Assembly: GCA_964479375.1 (NCBI GenBank)
Contig: CAYZKD010000009.1
Coordinates: forward strand, 1 to 25,753
Source: CAYXTC01 sp964479375
GTDB lineage: Bacteria > Patescibacteriota > Minisyncoccia > Minisyncoccales > GWA2-38-27
Length of the DNA stretch: 25,753 bases
Direction of reading: 5' to 3'
The translations under genes and the position numbers were made by a program. Within the stretch, counting starts at the first letter, position 1, and each line of letters starts with the position of its first letter. Below, piece by piece: positions 13,509-19,727 of this stretch. Under the pieces are notes generated by a model that made no database searches, was not told the DNA's origin, and saw only the letters and a list, made by a program, of their open reading frames with translations.

Positions 13509-15107
13509 TTATTTAATCTGAATACAGGGCCTCCTTACTACAATAACAGAGGCTGTTTCTTTTTTGAGAAAGTCTTTTATTGTTTTTTGCAGTTCTTCAA
13601 TCCGGGCAGGATCTATTGTCTTGGCATATTTAACCCCGCAAGCCCTTGCTATATCCTCGATCCCGATTTCCTTTGTGGGCTCCCCCATGCCCGTTTTTCC
13701 CACGCCGGGATTGGGCTGCTGGCCCGTCATGGCAGTAATCCTATTGTCCATTACGATAATCAGAGGGTTTGACTTGTTAAACACAGTATTAACCAAGGCA
13801 GGTATGCCCGCATGGAAAAAGGTAGAATCGCCAATAAAGGCTATTACTTTCTGGTCCGTGCTTTTTTTTATGCCATGGCCTATCCCAATAGAAGAGCCCA
13901 TGCAAAAGAGATAATCCTGCAGGTTGTGGGGTGGAAAGCCCGCCAGCATATAGCAACCGATATCCCCTCCATAAATCGTACTTTTCGGGGCTGCCTTCTT
14001 TACTGCAGAAAACACAAGCCAGTAGGGACATCCTCGACACAATCTCGGAAACCTTTTAGGAAGTTCTAGAGATTTTACTCTGGGAGGAACGTAATTTTTG
14101 CCCGAAAACTCGGCTATCGCCTTCCTGACCTTTTCCAAATTCAATTCCCTTGTAACGGGAACCAATTCCTCCCCCGTTACTCTTACTTTGAGGTCTCTTG
14201 CTATTATCTTAACCTCTTTCTCAAGAAAGGGTTCTAATTCTTCTATTATTAAAACTTTATCCAGCTTCTTAACAAATCCTTTTATCTTCTTTTTAGGGAG
14301 AGGATAAAAAAAACCCAGTTTCAAAACGGGCATTTTCAAATCCATCTTCTTCATCGTTTCCCTAACGTGCAAATAGGAAATGCCGGAAGTAATTATGCCA
14401 ATCCTCCCCCTGCCTTCTGAAAAATTAAGTTCGCTTTTCTCTGCGAATTCTTGTATCTTTTTTATCTTTTCCAAGAGTTCTTCTTTCATTTCTAAAACCC
14501 GGGGAGGCATAGTGACAAACTGCTTAAAGTTCTTTACGAACTTTCCTTTTTTGACGGTTTTTCTGAAAGCGACCTTCCCCGTCTCCACGGGCATTCTCTG
14601 GTGGGCAACCCTGGTAGTGATTCTTATTATCACCGGTATCTTGAATCTTTCTGATATTTCAAAGCCTTTTTTAATAAAATCCTTTGCCTCCTGGGCATCA
14701 GAAGGTTCTAAGACGGGAACATGAGACAAGTAAGCATAAGCCCTTGTATTTTGTTCGGATTGTCCCGAACTCCAGCAGGAGGGATCATCTGCCACTAAAA
14801 TAACCATTGCTCCCCTGGTACCTGTATAGACAAGAGGGTTCAGGGCCTCCACTGCCACATTCAAGCCGAAGTGCTTCATGGAAACTAGGCATTTCAACCC
14901 AGAAAAACTGGCGCCGATAGCGGCTTCCAAGGCCACTTTCTCATTGGTGGAAAACTCAAAATAGACACCATATTCTTTGGCTATGTCCCCAAAAATATTC
15001 CCAATCTCAGAACTCGGGGTCCCGGGATAGGCTGAAACAAACCGAACCCCCGCTTCCAGAGCCCCTTGGACTACTGCTTCATTCCCCAATAAAATTTTCT
15101 TTTTCAT
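13509..15107 (-). CDS. iorA: Indolepyruvate ferredoxin oxidoreductase, alpha subunit, lacking the ferredoxin tail
   Basis: This TPP-dependent catalytic subunit has 532 residues. The N-terminal pyrimidine-binding domain carries AYPGTPSSEI and FEFSTNEKVALEAAIGAS; residues 83-130 carry the NPLVYTG..VADDP..SSGQSEQ stretch. The second half has CRGCPYW (357-363) and a TPP-binding region GDSTFFHAG (426-434) with MDNRITAMTGQQPNPG. IorA usually ends in a C-terminal domain with two 4Fe-4S CxxCxxCxxxC motifs. Here the protein stops at VVRRPCIQIK, right where that domain should begin, and iorB starts one base later. Electron transfer must therefore use another carrier, or the complex differs. An extended -10 sits six bases before the ATG. 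Confidence 0.93.
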   Translation of the reverse strand: MKKKILLGNEAVVQGALEAGVRFVSAYPGTPSSEIGNIFGDIAKEYGVYFEFSTNEKVALEAAIGASFSGLKCLVSMKHFGLNVAVEALNPLVYTGTRGAMVILVADDPSCWSSGQSEQNTRAYAYLSHVPVLEPSDAQEAKDFIKKGFEISERFKIPVIIRITTRVAHQRMPVETGKVAFRKTVKKGKFVKNFKQFVTMPPRVLEMKEELLEKIKKIQEFAEKSELNFSEGRGRIGIITSGISYLHVRETMKKMDLKMPVLKLGFFYPLPKKKIKGFVKKLDKVLIIEELEPFLEKEVKIIARDLKVRVTGEELVPVTRELNLEKVRKAIAEFSGKNYVPPRVKSLELPKRFPRLCRGCPYWLVFSAVKKAAPKSTIYGGDIGCYMLAGFPPHNLQDYLFCMGSSIGIGHGIKKSTDQKVIAFIGDSTFFHAGIPALVNTVFNKSNPLIIVMDNRITAMTGQQPNPGVGKTGMGEPTKEIGIEDIARACGVKYAKTIDPARIEELQKTIKDFLKKETASVIVVRRPCIQIK

Positions 15108-15113
15108 GCTATC

Positions 15114-15122
15114 ATAATAACA
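15114..15122 (-). promoter_or_regulatory. Extended -10 immediately before iorA
   Basis: On the minus strand TGTTATTAT (hexamer 15114-15119) ends six bases before the iorA ATG, in the 37-nt gap after leuS. It would allow an internal, leaderless iorA transcript separate from leuS. No -35 is obvious. Confidence 0.45.
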
Positions 15123-15144
15123 CTTTTAAGAGATTCATAAAATG

Positions 15145-17535
15145 TTAAACAACTATGTTAATCACTTTGTCAGGAACAAAAATAACTTTTTTGATCTCCC
15201 TCTCTTTTATCCATTTTTTTATCCTTTTAGAAGAAAGGGCTTTCTCCTCCGCCTCTTTTTGCTCTGCTCCTTTCTTGATTTCTATCTTGTCCCTAACCCT
15301 ACCGTTCACCTGAATAACTAGAAAGGCAGTTTCTTCCTTTATCAGTTTTTCTTCGAACTCAGGCCATTTTTGATTGCAACAAAGATCTTTCCCAGACCAC
15401 AACTCTTCTGCAATGTGAGGGGCAAAAGGAGACAGAATTTTCAAAAATTCTTGAAAATCTTTTTCAGACATCCCCAACTCCTGACAAATATTAACAAACT
15501 CCATTAAAGAACTTACTGCCGTATTAAACTTCATAGCCTCGATATCTTCTGAAACCTTTTTAATTGTTTTGTGAAGAGCTTTCTTTGTCTCTGGAAAGGT
15601 TTCTTTTTGATGAATGTTGTCTTTTAATTTCCAAACCTTTTCCAAAAATCTCCTTGCTCCTATCAGTCCCTTGGTATCCCAAGGAATCATCTGGTCAAAA
15701 GGCCCCATAAACATTTCGTAAACCCTTAAGGTATCCGCGCCGTGTTTTTTCCTTACGTCGTCCGGATTTACAACATTGCCTTTGGATTTTGACATCTTAA
15801 TTCCGCCCTCTCCCAAAACAATGCCGTGGGAAGTTCTCTTTTTATAGGGCTCAGACCCCAGAGACTTAGGAAAGGCTCCCGCGTCCCACAAGAACTTGAA
15901 AATAAATCTCGAATAAAGCAGGTGCAGGGTGGTATGCTCCATGCCTCCGTTGTACCAGTCAACCGGCATCCAGTATTTAAGAAATTTACCGCTTGCAATT
16001 TCTTGACCGTTGCGAGGATCGCAATAGCGAAGATAATACCAGTTAGAACCTGCCCAGTTGGGCATAACGTCCGTCTCTCTTCTGGCTTCTCCTCCGCATT
16101 TAGGACACTTGGCATTAACCCATTTCTCAACTTTAGCCAAAGGCGATTCTCCTTTTTCTGTAGGATTAAACTCTTTAACCTTGGGGAGTTTTACAGGCAA
16201 GTCTTTCTCCGGTACCGGCGCCCAGCCGCATTTAGAACAATGTATCATGGGAATTGGCTCCCCCCAATAACGCTGGCGAGAGAAAATCCAGTCCCTTAAC
16301 TTATAGCAGACAGACTCTTTGCCCAAGCCCTCTTGAGAGAGCCAGTCAATAATTTTAATCAAAGCTTCCCGAGAATCCATGCCGTTAAACTTTCCGGAAT
16401 TGACAAGAGGCCCCTCTCCTTCATAGGCTTTTCTCTTAATATCCCCTCCTTTAATAACCTCAACAATAGGAAGATTGTGCTTCCTGGCAAATTCAAAATC
16501 TCTGGCATCGTGGCCGGGAACTGCCATTATGGCGCCCGTACCGTAATTTATCAAAACATAGTCTGCGACAAAAACGGGAATCTTCTTATCGTTAACAGGG
16601 TTTTTTGCTTTTACCCCTCTAAGCTCTACTCCTGTTTTTTCTTTTCCCTCTGCCATTCTCTCTCTTTCCGGTCTTAATCTAGCCTTTTCAACGTAATTCG
16701 CGACCTCTTTAAAATTTTCAATTTTATCTTTTAATTTCTCCACTAAGGGATGCTCTGGAGCCAAAACCAAATAAGTGCACCCGAACAGAGTATCGGGTCG
16801 AGTAGTAAAAACGCCAACAGAAGCGTCTTCAACAAAGAAATTGACTTCTGCCCCCTTGCTCTTTCCAATCCATTCTTTCTGCAAAGTTTTAACTCTTTCC
16901 GGATAATCAACCTTTTCCAAATCCTTGATCAGCCTGTCTGCATATTTGGTAATTTTTAAAAGCCACTGTTCTTTTTCTTTTTTAACTACTTCTTCTCCGC
17001 ATCTTTCGCATCTGCCTCCCACCGCCTCCTCATTGGCCAATCCGATCTTGCAAGAAGGACACCAATTAATAAGGATCTTTTGTTTGTAAGCCAGGCCCTT
17101 TTTAAACAATTGAATAAATATCCACTGAGTCCACTTGTAATATTCGGGCTCTGTAGTATTAATCTCTCTACTCCAGTCAAAAGAAAGACCCAATCTCTTT
17201 TGCTGATCTTTGAAAATCTTAGTGTTTCCTTTAGTCGCTTTTTCCGGATGAATCCCTGTTTTGACAGCATAATTTTCCGTAGGAAGGCCAAAGGCATCCC
17301 ATCCCATCGGAAAAAGAACATTCAATCCCTCCATTCTTTTCTTCCTGGAGACAATGTCCATACCCACGTAACTTCTGCAGTGGCCTACGTGAAGGCCAGA
17401 TCCCGAAGGATAGGGAAACTCGACCAAGGCATAAAACTTGGTTTTTTTAGGATCGTATTTAGCCTCAAAACAACCCCCGTTCTCCCACTCTTTCTGCCAC
17501 TTCCTTTCTATTTTATCAGGATCATATTTTTTCAT
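15145..17535 (-). CDS. leuS: Leucyl-tRNA synthetase
   Basis: Class I synthetase charging tRNA-Leu. It has 796 residues, shorter than the usual 820-870. HVGH (49-52) and KMSKS (580-584) form the ATP site. A zinc-type insert (CPSC..CERC, about 159-179) precedes the CP1 editing domain, which keeps VFTTRPDTLFGCTY (242-255) and MAVPGHDARD (337-346). A second CxxC pair (CSKC, CPKC) and MPNWAGSNWYYLRY follow. The C-terminal anticodon-binding domain ends with VQVNGRVRDKIEI and a short tail. It is the first gene of the eight-gene minus-strand operon. The cognate tRNA-Leu(CAA) is encoded at 8410-8497. Confidence 0.97.
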   Translation of the reverse strand: MKKYDPDKIERKWQKEWENGGCFEAKYDPKKTKFYALVEFPYPSGSGLHVGHCRSYVGMDIVSRKKRMEGLNVLFPMGWDAFGLPTENYAVKTGIHPEKATKGNTKIFKDQQKRLGLSFDWSREINTTEPEYYKWTQWIFIQLFKKGLAYKQKILINWCPSCKIGLANEEAVGGRCERCGEEVVKKEKEQWLLKITKYADRLIKDLEKVDYPERVKTLQKEWIGKSKGAEVNFFVEDASVGVFTTRPDTLFGCTYLVLAPEHPLVEKLKDKIENFKEVANYVEKARLRPERERMAEGKEKTGVELRGVKAKNPVNDKKIPVFVADYVLINYGTGAIMAVPGHDARDFEFARKHNLPIVEVIKGGDIKRKAYEGEGPLVNSGKFNGMDSREALIKIIDWLSQEGLGKESVCYKLRDWIFSRQRYWGEPIPMIHCSKCGWAPVPEKDLPVKLPKVKEFNPTEKGESPLAKVEKWVNAKCPKCGGEARRETDVMPNWAGSNWYYLRYCDPRNGQEIASGKFLKYWMPVDWYNGGMEHTTLHLLYSRFIFKFLWDAGAFPKSLGSEPYKKRTSHGIVLGEGGIKMSKSKGNVVNPDDVRKKHGADTLRVYEMFMGPFDQMIPWDTKGLIGARRFLEKVWKLKDNIHQKETFPETKKALHKTIKKVSEDIEAMKFNTAVSSLMEFVNICQELGMSEKDFQEFLKILSPFAPHIAEELWSGKDLCCNQKWPEFEEKLIKEETAFLVIQVNGRVRDKIEIKKGAEQKEAEEKALSSKRIKKWIKEREIKKVIFVPDKVINIVV

Positions 17536-17542
17536 ATGATTG

Positions 17543-17551
17543 ATAATATCA
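17543..17551 (-). promoter_or_regulatory. Extended -10 immediately before leuS
   Basis: On the minus strand TGATATTAT (hexamer 17543-17548) ends seven bases before the leuS ATG, so the start codon would lie at the transcription start. TTGGCA at 17574-17579 is 25 bp away, too far for a normal -35. Confidence 0.5.
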
Positions 17552-17592
17552 TATTTTAAATCATTAAAAAAGTTGCCAAAATCTTAAACATA

Positions 17593-17601
17593 TGGTATAT
17601 T
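17593..17601 (+). promoter_or_regulatory. Extended -10 promoter of the response-regulator gene
   Basis: TGGTATATT (hexamer 17596-17601) predicts transcription from about 17608, giving a leader of about 30 nt with AAGGGAG (17625-17631) six bases before the ATG. Unlike its neighbours, this gene has a classical ribosome-binding site. Confidence 0.55.
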
Positions 17602-17637
17602 ACCAAAGGTTCCTTAAAAACTAAAAGGGAGAAAGAA

Positions 17638-18003
17638 ATGGAAGAAACGGTCATTTTGATAGTGGACGACAGTGAACAGGTCCGGGAAGTGATCATAGAC
17701 ATTTTAAAAAGTTTTCCTCCTTCTTGCAATTACAAACTGATAATAGCAAGAAACGGCCAGGAAGCCCTTGATAAAATAAGGGACGGCTTCCCTCTTATAG
17801 ACTTGGTAATCACGGACAACCACATGCCCCAGATGACAGGCATATCATTGATTGACCACATCAAGAAAATGCACCCTGCGATTCCGGTAATTCTCATGAG
17901 CGCAGAATCTGCTCCTCCAGAACACAAAGCCGACTGCTTTCTCAAAAAACCGGCAGATATTTTCCAAATCCCGCAATTAGTCCTCAGTCTTTTAGAAAAA
18001 TAA
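17638..18003 (+). CDS. Receiver-only response regulator (CheY-like)
   Basis: This 121-residue protein is one complete receiver domain with no output domain. The acidic pair is Asp10-Asp11, the phospho-acceptor is Asp60 in VITDNHMPQMTG, the switch Ser is Ser88 in ILMSAES, and the conserved Lys is Lys104 in LKKP. It therefore looks phosphorylatable. No histidine kinase is in the window, so its partner is unknown. It has its own promoter, a clear Shine-Dalgarno site and a terminator, forming a one-gene unit between the divergent leuS operon and convergent tatD. A role in phosphorelay or control by protein-protein contact is inferred. Confidence 0.9.
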   Translation: MEETVILIVDDSEQVREVIIDILKSFPPSCNYKLIIARNGQEALDKIRDGFPLIDLVITDNHMPQMTGISLIDHIKKMHPAIPVILMSAESAPPEHKADCFLKKPADIFQIPQLVLSLLEK

Positions 18004-18014
18004 GAAACAGAAAG

Positions 18015-18040
18015 AGCCAGATAACCTCTGGCTTTTTTTT
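18015..18040 (+). terminator. Rho-independent terminator after the response regulator
   Basis: AGCCAGA (18015-18021) pairs with TCTGGCT (18027-18033) around TAACC and is followed by a run of eight T (18033-18040). It touches the stop codon of the convergent tatD gene. Confidence 0.9.
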
Positions 18041-18821
18041 ATAGTCTAAAAAGGGTTTTGGCGTTTTGTGTTGTGGCTCTTTCCACCCGCTCGCCCCGGA
18101 CATTGTTTATCTTATCGATTATATAAGTTACAAAAATGGGCTCGTTTCTTTCTTTTGCTGCCACAGGAGGAGTAAGAAAGGGACAGTCTGTTTCTATTAA
18201 AATCCTATCTAAGGGCGCTTTTTTGATTGTTTTGTCCAAATTAAGTTTAAAAATTATGCCGTTAAATCCGAGATAAAACCCCATGTCTAAATACTCTTTG
18301 GCTTGATTCCAATTACCCGTAAAGCAATGAACCACTCCCTTTAAGGATCTCCCCCTTAATGTTTCTATAAGGTCTTTGTGGGCTTTTCTGCAGTGGAAGA
18401 CAACGGGAAGATTCAGTTCCTCGGCAAGATCCAATTGAGAAGAAAGGATCTTCTTCTGCAATGACTCCTGAAAATACGGGCTGTAATAATAATCCAAACC
18501 CACTTCTCCAATAGCTACTACTTTTTCGGAAGAAGCCAGCATCTTATACTTTTCCTTGTCAAATTCCTCTCCCCTCGCCGTGAATCCCCCTTCCTCTTTA
18601 TCTGTCTTTGCCCCGGGGATAGAATGGATGGGATGAAGGCCCACGGTAGCATAAACTCCTTCAGAATAACGCCCTGCGATCTCTACCGCTTTCTTGCTGG
18701 TTTCATAATTAGTCCCTATATTTATCATCCAAACATTAGCGGAGAGGGTTTTTTCGATAACCTTTTCTCTGTCATCCTGATAAGATTCAAAGTTTAGATG
18801 GCTATGAGTATCAATAATCAT
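18039..18821 (-). CDS. tatD: TatD-family metal-dependent deoxyribonuclease
   Basis: This TIM-barrel metallohydrolase (260 residues) probably acts as a 3'-5' exonuclease on DNA, as TatD/YcfH proteins do. All metal ligands are visible: DTHSHLNF (Asp4, His6, His8), IGEVGLDYYY (Glu106), VFHCRKA (His143), VHCFTG (His165) and IETDCPFLTP (Asp212). The C-terminus NAKTLF is typical. An extended -10 lies six bases before the ATG and abuts the terminator of the small gene upstream. It is a single-gene unit facing the response regulator. Confidence 0.93.
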   Translation of the reverse strand: MIIDTHSHLNFESYQDDREKVIEKTLSANVWMINIGTNYETSKKAVEIAGRYSEGVYATVGLHPIHSIPGAKTDKEEGGFTARGEEFDKEKYKMLASSEKVVAIGEVGLDYYYSPYFQESLQKKILSSQLDLAEELNLPVVFHCRKAHKDLIETLRGRSLKGVVHCFTGNWNQAKEYLDMGFYLGFNGIIFKLNLDKTIKKAPLDRILIETDCPFLTPPVAAKERNEPIFVTYIIDKINNVRGERVERATTQNAKTLFRL

Positions 18822-18827
18822 TTTTTA

Positions 18828-18836
18828 ATACTATCA
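18828..18836 (-). promoter_or_regulatory. Extended -10 immediately before tatD
   Basis: On the minus strand TGATAGTAT (hexamer 18828-18833) ends six A/T bases before the tatD ATG, predicting a leaderless mRNA. The -35 position falls in the T-run of the upstream terminator and shows no match. Confidence 0.45.
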
Positions 18837-18848
18837 AAATTTGGGAAT

Positions 18849-18874
18849 AAAAAAACCCCGCTAAAAGCGAGGTT
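18849..18874 (-). terminator. Rho-independent terminator of the small zinc-ribbon-like gene
   Basis: On the minus strand AACCTCGCT pairs with AGCGGGGTT (9 bp including one G-U) around TTT and is followed by seven T (18855-18849, starting within the stem). The stop codon of the small gene lies inside the hairpin. Confidence 0.85.
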
Positions 18875-19031
18875 TATTTGACTTCTTAGAAGCATGGCAA
18901 GAAAAAACGATTTCTGCCAACCTGTCGCAGGTTACGCAGATAGCAACCGGATCATCCACCAGTTGGAACATCCTTCTTCTGGCTCTTCTCACCTTCTCGG
19001 GACGAAAAGTTTTTTCGTTTTCAGGTCTCAT
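18861..19031 (-). CDS. Small basic CxxC protein, function unknown
   Basis: This 56-residue ORF is not a family I recognise, but it has the marks of a real gene. AGGAGAG stands directly upstream of the ATG, a terminator covers its stop, and a consensus promoter lies about 300 bp upstream. The N-terminal half is strongly basic (KVRRARRRM, about 13-21). The second half carries CVTC, then ten residues, then C-H, a spacing compatible with a small zinc-binding knuckle. The C-terminus is lysine-rich. A nucleic-acid-binding role would fit the charge but is only a guess. GC-rich hairpins (for example 19074-19103) lie between it and the preceding short ORF. Confidence 0.6.
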   Translation of the reverse strand: MRPENEKTFRPEKVRRARRRMFQLVDDPVAICVTCDRLAEIVFSCHASKKSNKPRF

Positions 19032-19073
19032 TTCTCTCCTATCAGAGCCGCATGTCGCGGATCATTTTAAAGA

Positions 19074-19103
19074 CCGGAGCGCCAAAGAGCTTCCGTGCTC
19101 CGG
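19074..19103 (-). other. GC-rich hairpin upstream of the CxxC small gene
   Basis: CCGGAGC (19074-19080) pairs with GCTCCGG (19097-19103). It lies in the 100-nt leader between the two short ORFs with another imperfect hairpin beside it. On the minus strand only TCTTT follows, so it is a weak terminator at best; attenuation of the downstream gene is possible. Confidence 0.4.
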
Positions 19104-19132
19104 CCCCGGGACCCCTCCAGGATCCCTTTGAG

Positions 19133-19297
19133 TCAGCAACAGATCCATGCGAAAGAAAACAGCACGGTCCAAAACATCTTTCTCGCCTCATCCCAAGTCA
19201 TTCTAGCCTCCTTCTTGTTGGCAATTCCGTTGGTTCTTCCTAAGAAAAACAATTGGAGCGAAATGCTCTTTACGTTGACTGCCCGGTTTCTTGCCAT
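19133..19297 (-). CDS. Short hydrophobic-tailed peptide ORF, function unknown
   Basis: This ORF encodes 54 residues from ATG 19297. Translation may instead begin at an internal ATG (residue 33), which has a near-perfect AGAAGGAGG site five bases upstream and would give a 22-residue peptide, MTWDEARKMF..., ending in an aromatic, hydrophobic stretch and Cys-Cys. Both starts share the same stop. It lies first behind the promoter at 19341-19369, upstream of the CxxC gene. A membrane-inserted micro-peptide or a leader peptide is possible. Only the strong ribosome-binding site and context support it. Confidence 0.4.
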   Translation of the reverse strand: MARNRAVNVKSISLQLFFLGRTNGIANKKEARMTWDEARKMFWTVLFSFAWICC

Positions 19298-19340
19298 GCC
19301 ATCGCGATTTCCCTAATAAATAAAAAGAACTATAATAACT

Positions 19341-19369
19341 ATCTTACAGGATTATCTTTAATTTGTCAA
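19341..19369 (-). promoter_or_regulatory. Consensus promoter of the small-ORF unit
   Basis: On the minus strand TTGACA (19364-19369) and TAAGAT (19341-19346) are separated by exactly 17 bp, with TG directly before the -10. Transcription would start near 19334 and read through both short ORFs to the terminator at 18849. Confidence 0.7.
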
Positions 19370-19538
19370 GGTTGGGTAAAATGTATACATACTTTTTGCA
19401 CCTGACGCTATATGCAGGGAGAATAATATCGTCCATTGCTTGATCGGCAACAGAACGCTTTTGTAGAAAAATCGCGCAGAAGAAACCAGAAGAAATTCTA
19501 AGAGCAAACGCAGTCCAAATCTTTTGAGATAATGTAAT

Positions 19539-19559
19539 GTGGGAGGACGGGCCTCCCAC
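19539..19559. repeat. Palindromic repeat, first copy
   Basis: GTGGGAGG and CCTCCCAC form an 8-bp stem around ACGGG. The 21-bp unit recurs exactly 46 bp downstream. On the minus strand it lies after the metG operon. Confidence 0.7.
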
Positions 19560-19581
19560 GAAATATGCCCTACTCCGGAAA

Positions 19582-19608
19582 AATGTGGGAGGACGGGCCT
19601 CCCACATT
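19582..19608 (-). terminator. Palindromic repeat, second copy; likely metG-operon terminator
   Basis: AATGTGGGAGG and CCTCCCACATT form an 11-bp stem around ACGGG. On the minus strand it is followed by TTTTT (19583-19579), so it can act as an intrinsic terminator about 120 nt after metG. It may also be a mobile REP-like unit. Confidence 0.55.
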
Positions 19609-19727
19609 CCTTGGGGTTTTCATAATTAAAATTAGAAGATTTAGGGTCTCTCCCATCCCTTTTTCTCTTAATTTTTTATTGTCAGAGGCCCGGGCTTCTG
19701 GACGATATTGGGGCATAGATAAAACGC

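Larger units (their letters stand above)
19370..19727. other. Gene-free stretch with tandem palindromes and a possible gene remnant
   Basis: These 358 bases hold no intact gene. In one plus-strand frame (19381-19527), interrupted by a TGA at 19441, the second part reads FCRKIAQKKPEEILRANAVQ, reminiscent of the C-terminus of an amidohydrolase; this is too short to be sure. Two identical palindromes follow at 19539 and 19585. The segment 19610-19727 holds only a GC-rich inverted repeat (near 19685-19702) and AT-rich sequence. Confidence 0.4.

Noticed and set aside
15826..16299. 157-residue plus-strand ORF inside leuS
   Set aside because: It is antisense to strongly conserved LeuRS motifs and has no start signal; it is a shadow of leuS.
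19052..19316. Plus-strand ORFs of 63 and 73 residues over the small-ORF unit
   Set aside because: They have no ribosome-binding sites and lie opposite ORFs that do have promoter, Shine-Dalgarno and terminator signals.
19344..19607. 87-residue minus-strand ORF
   Set aside because: It starts in one of the palindromes, crosses the small-unit promoter and resembles no protein; a chance frame.
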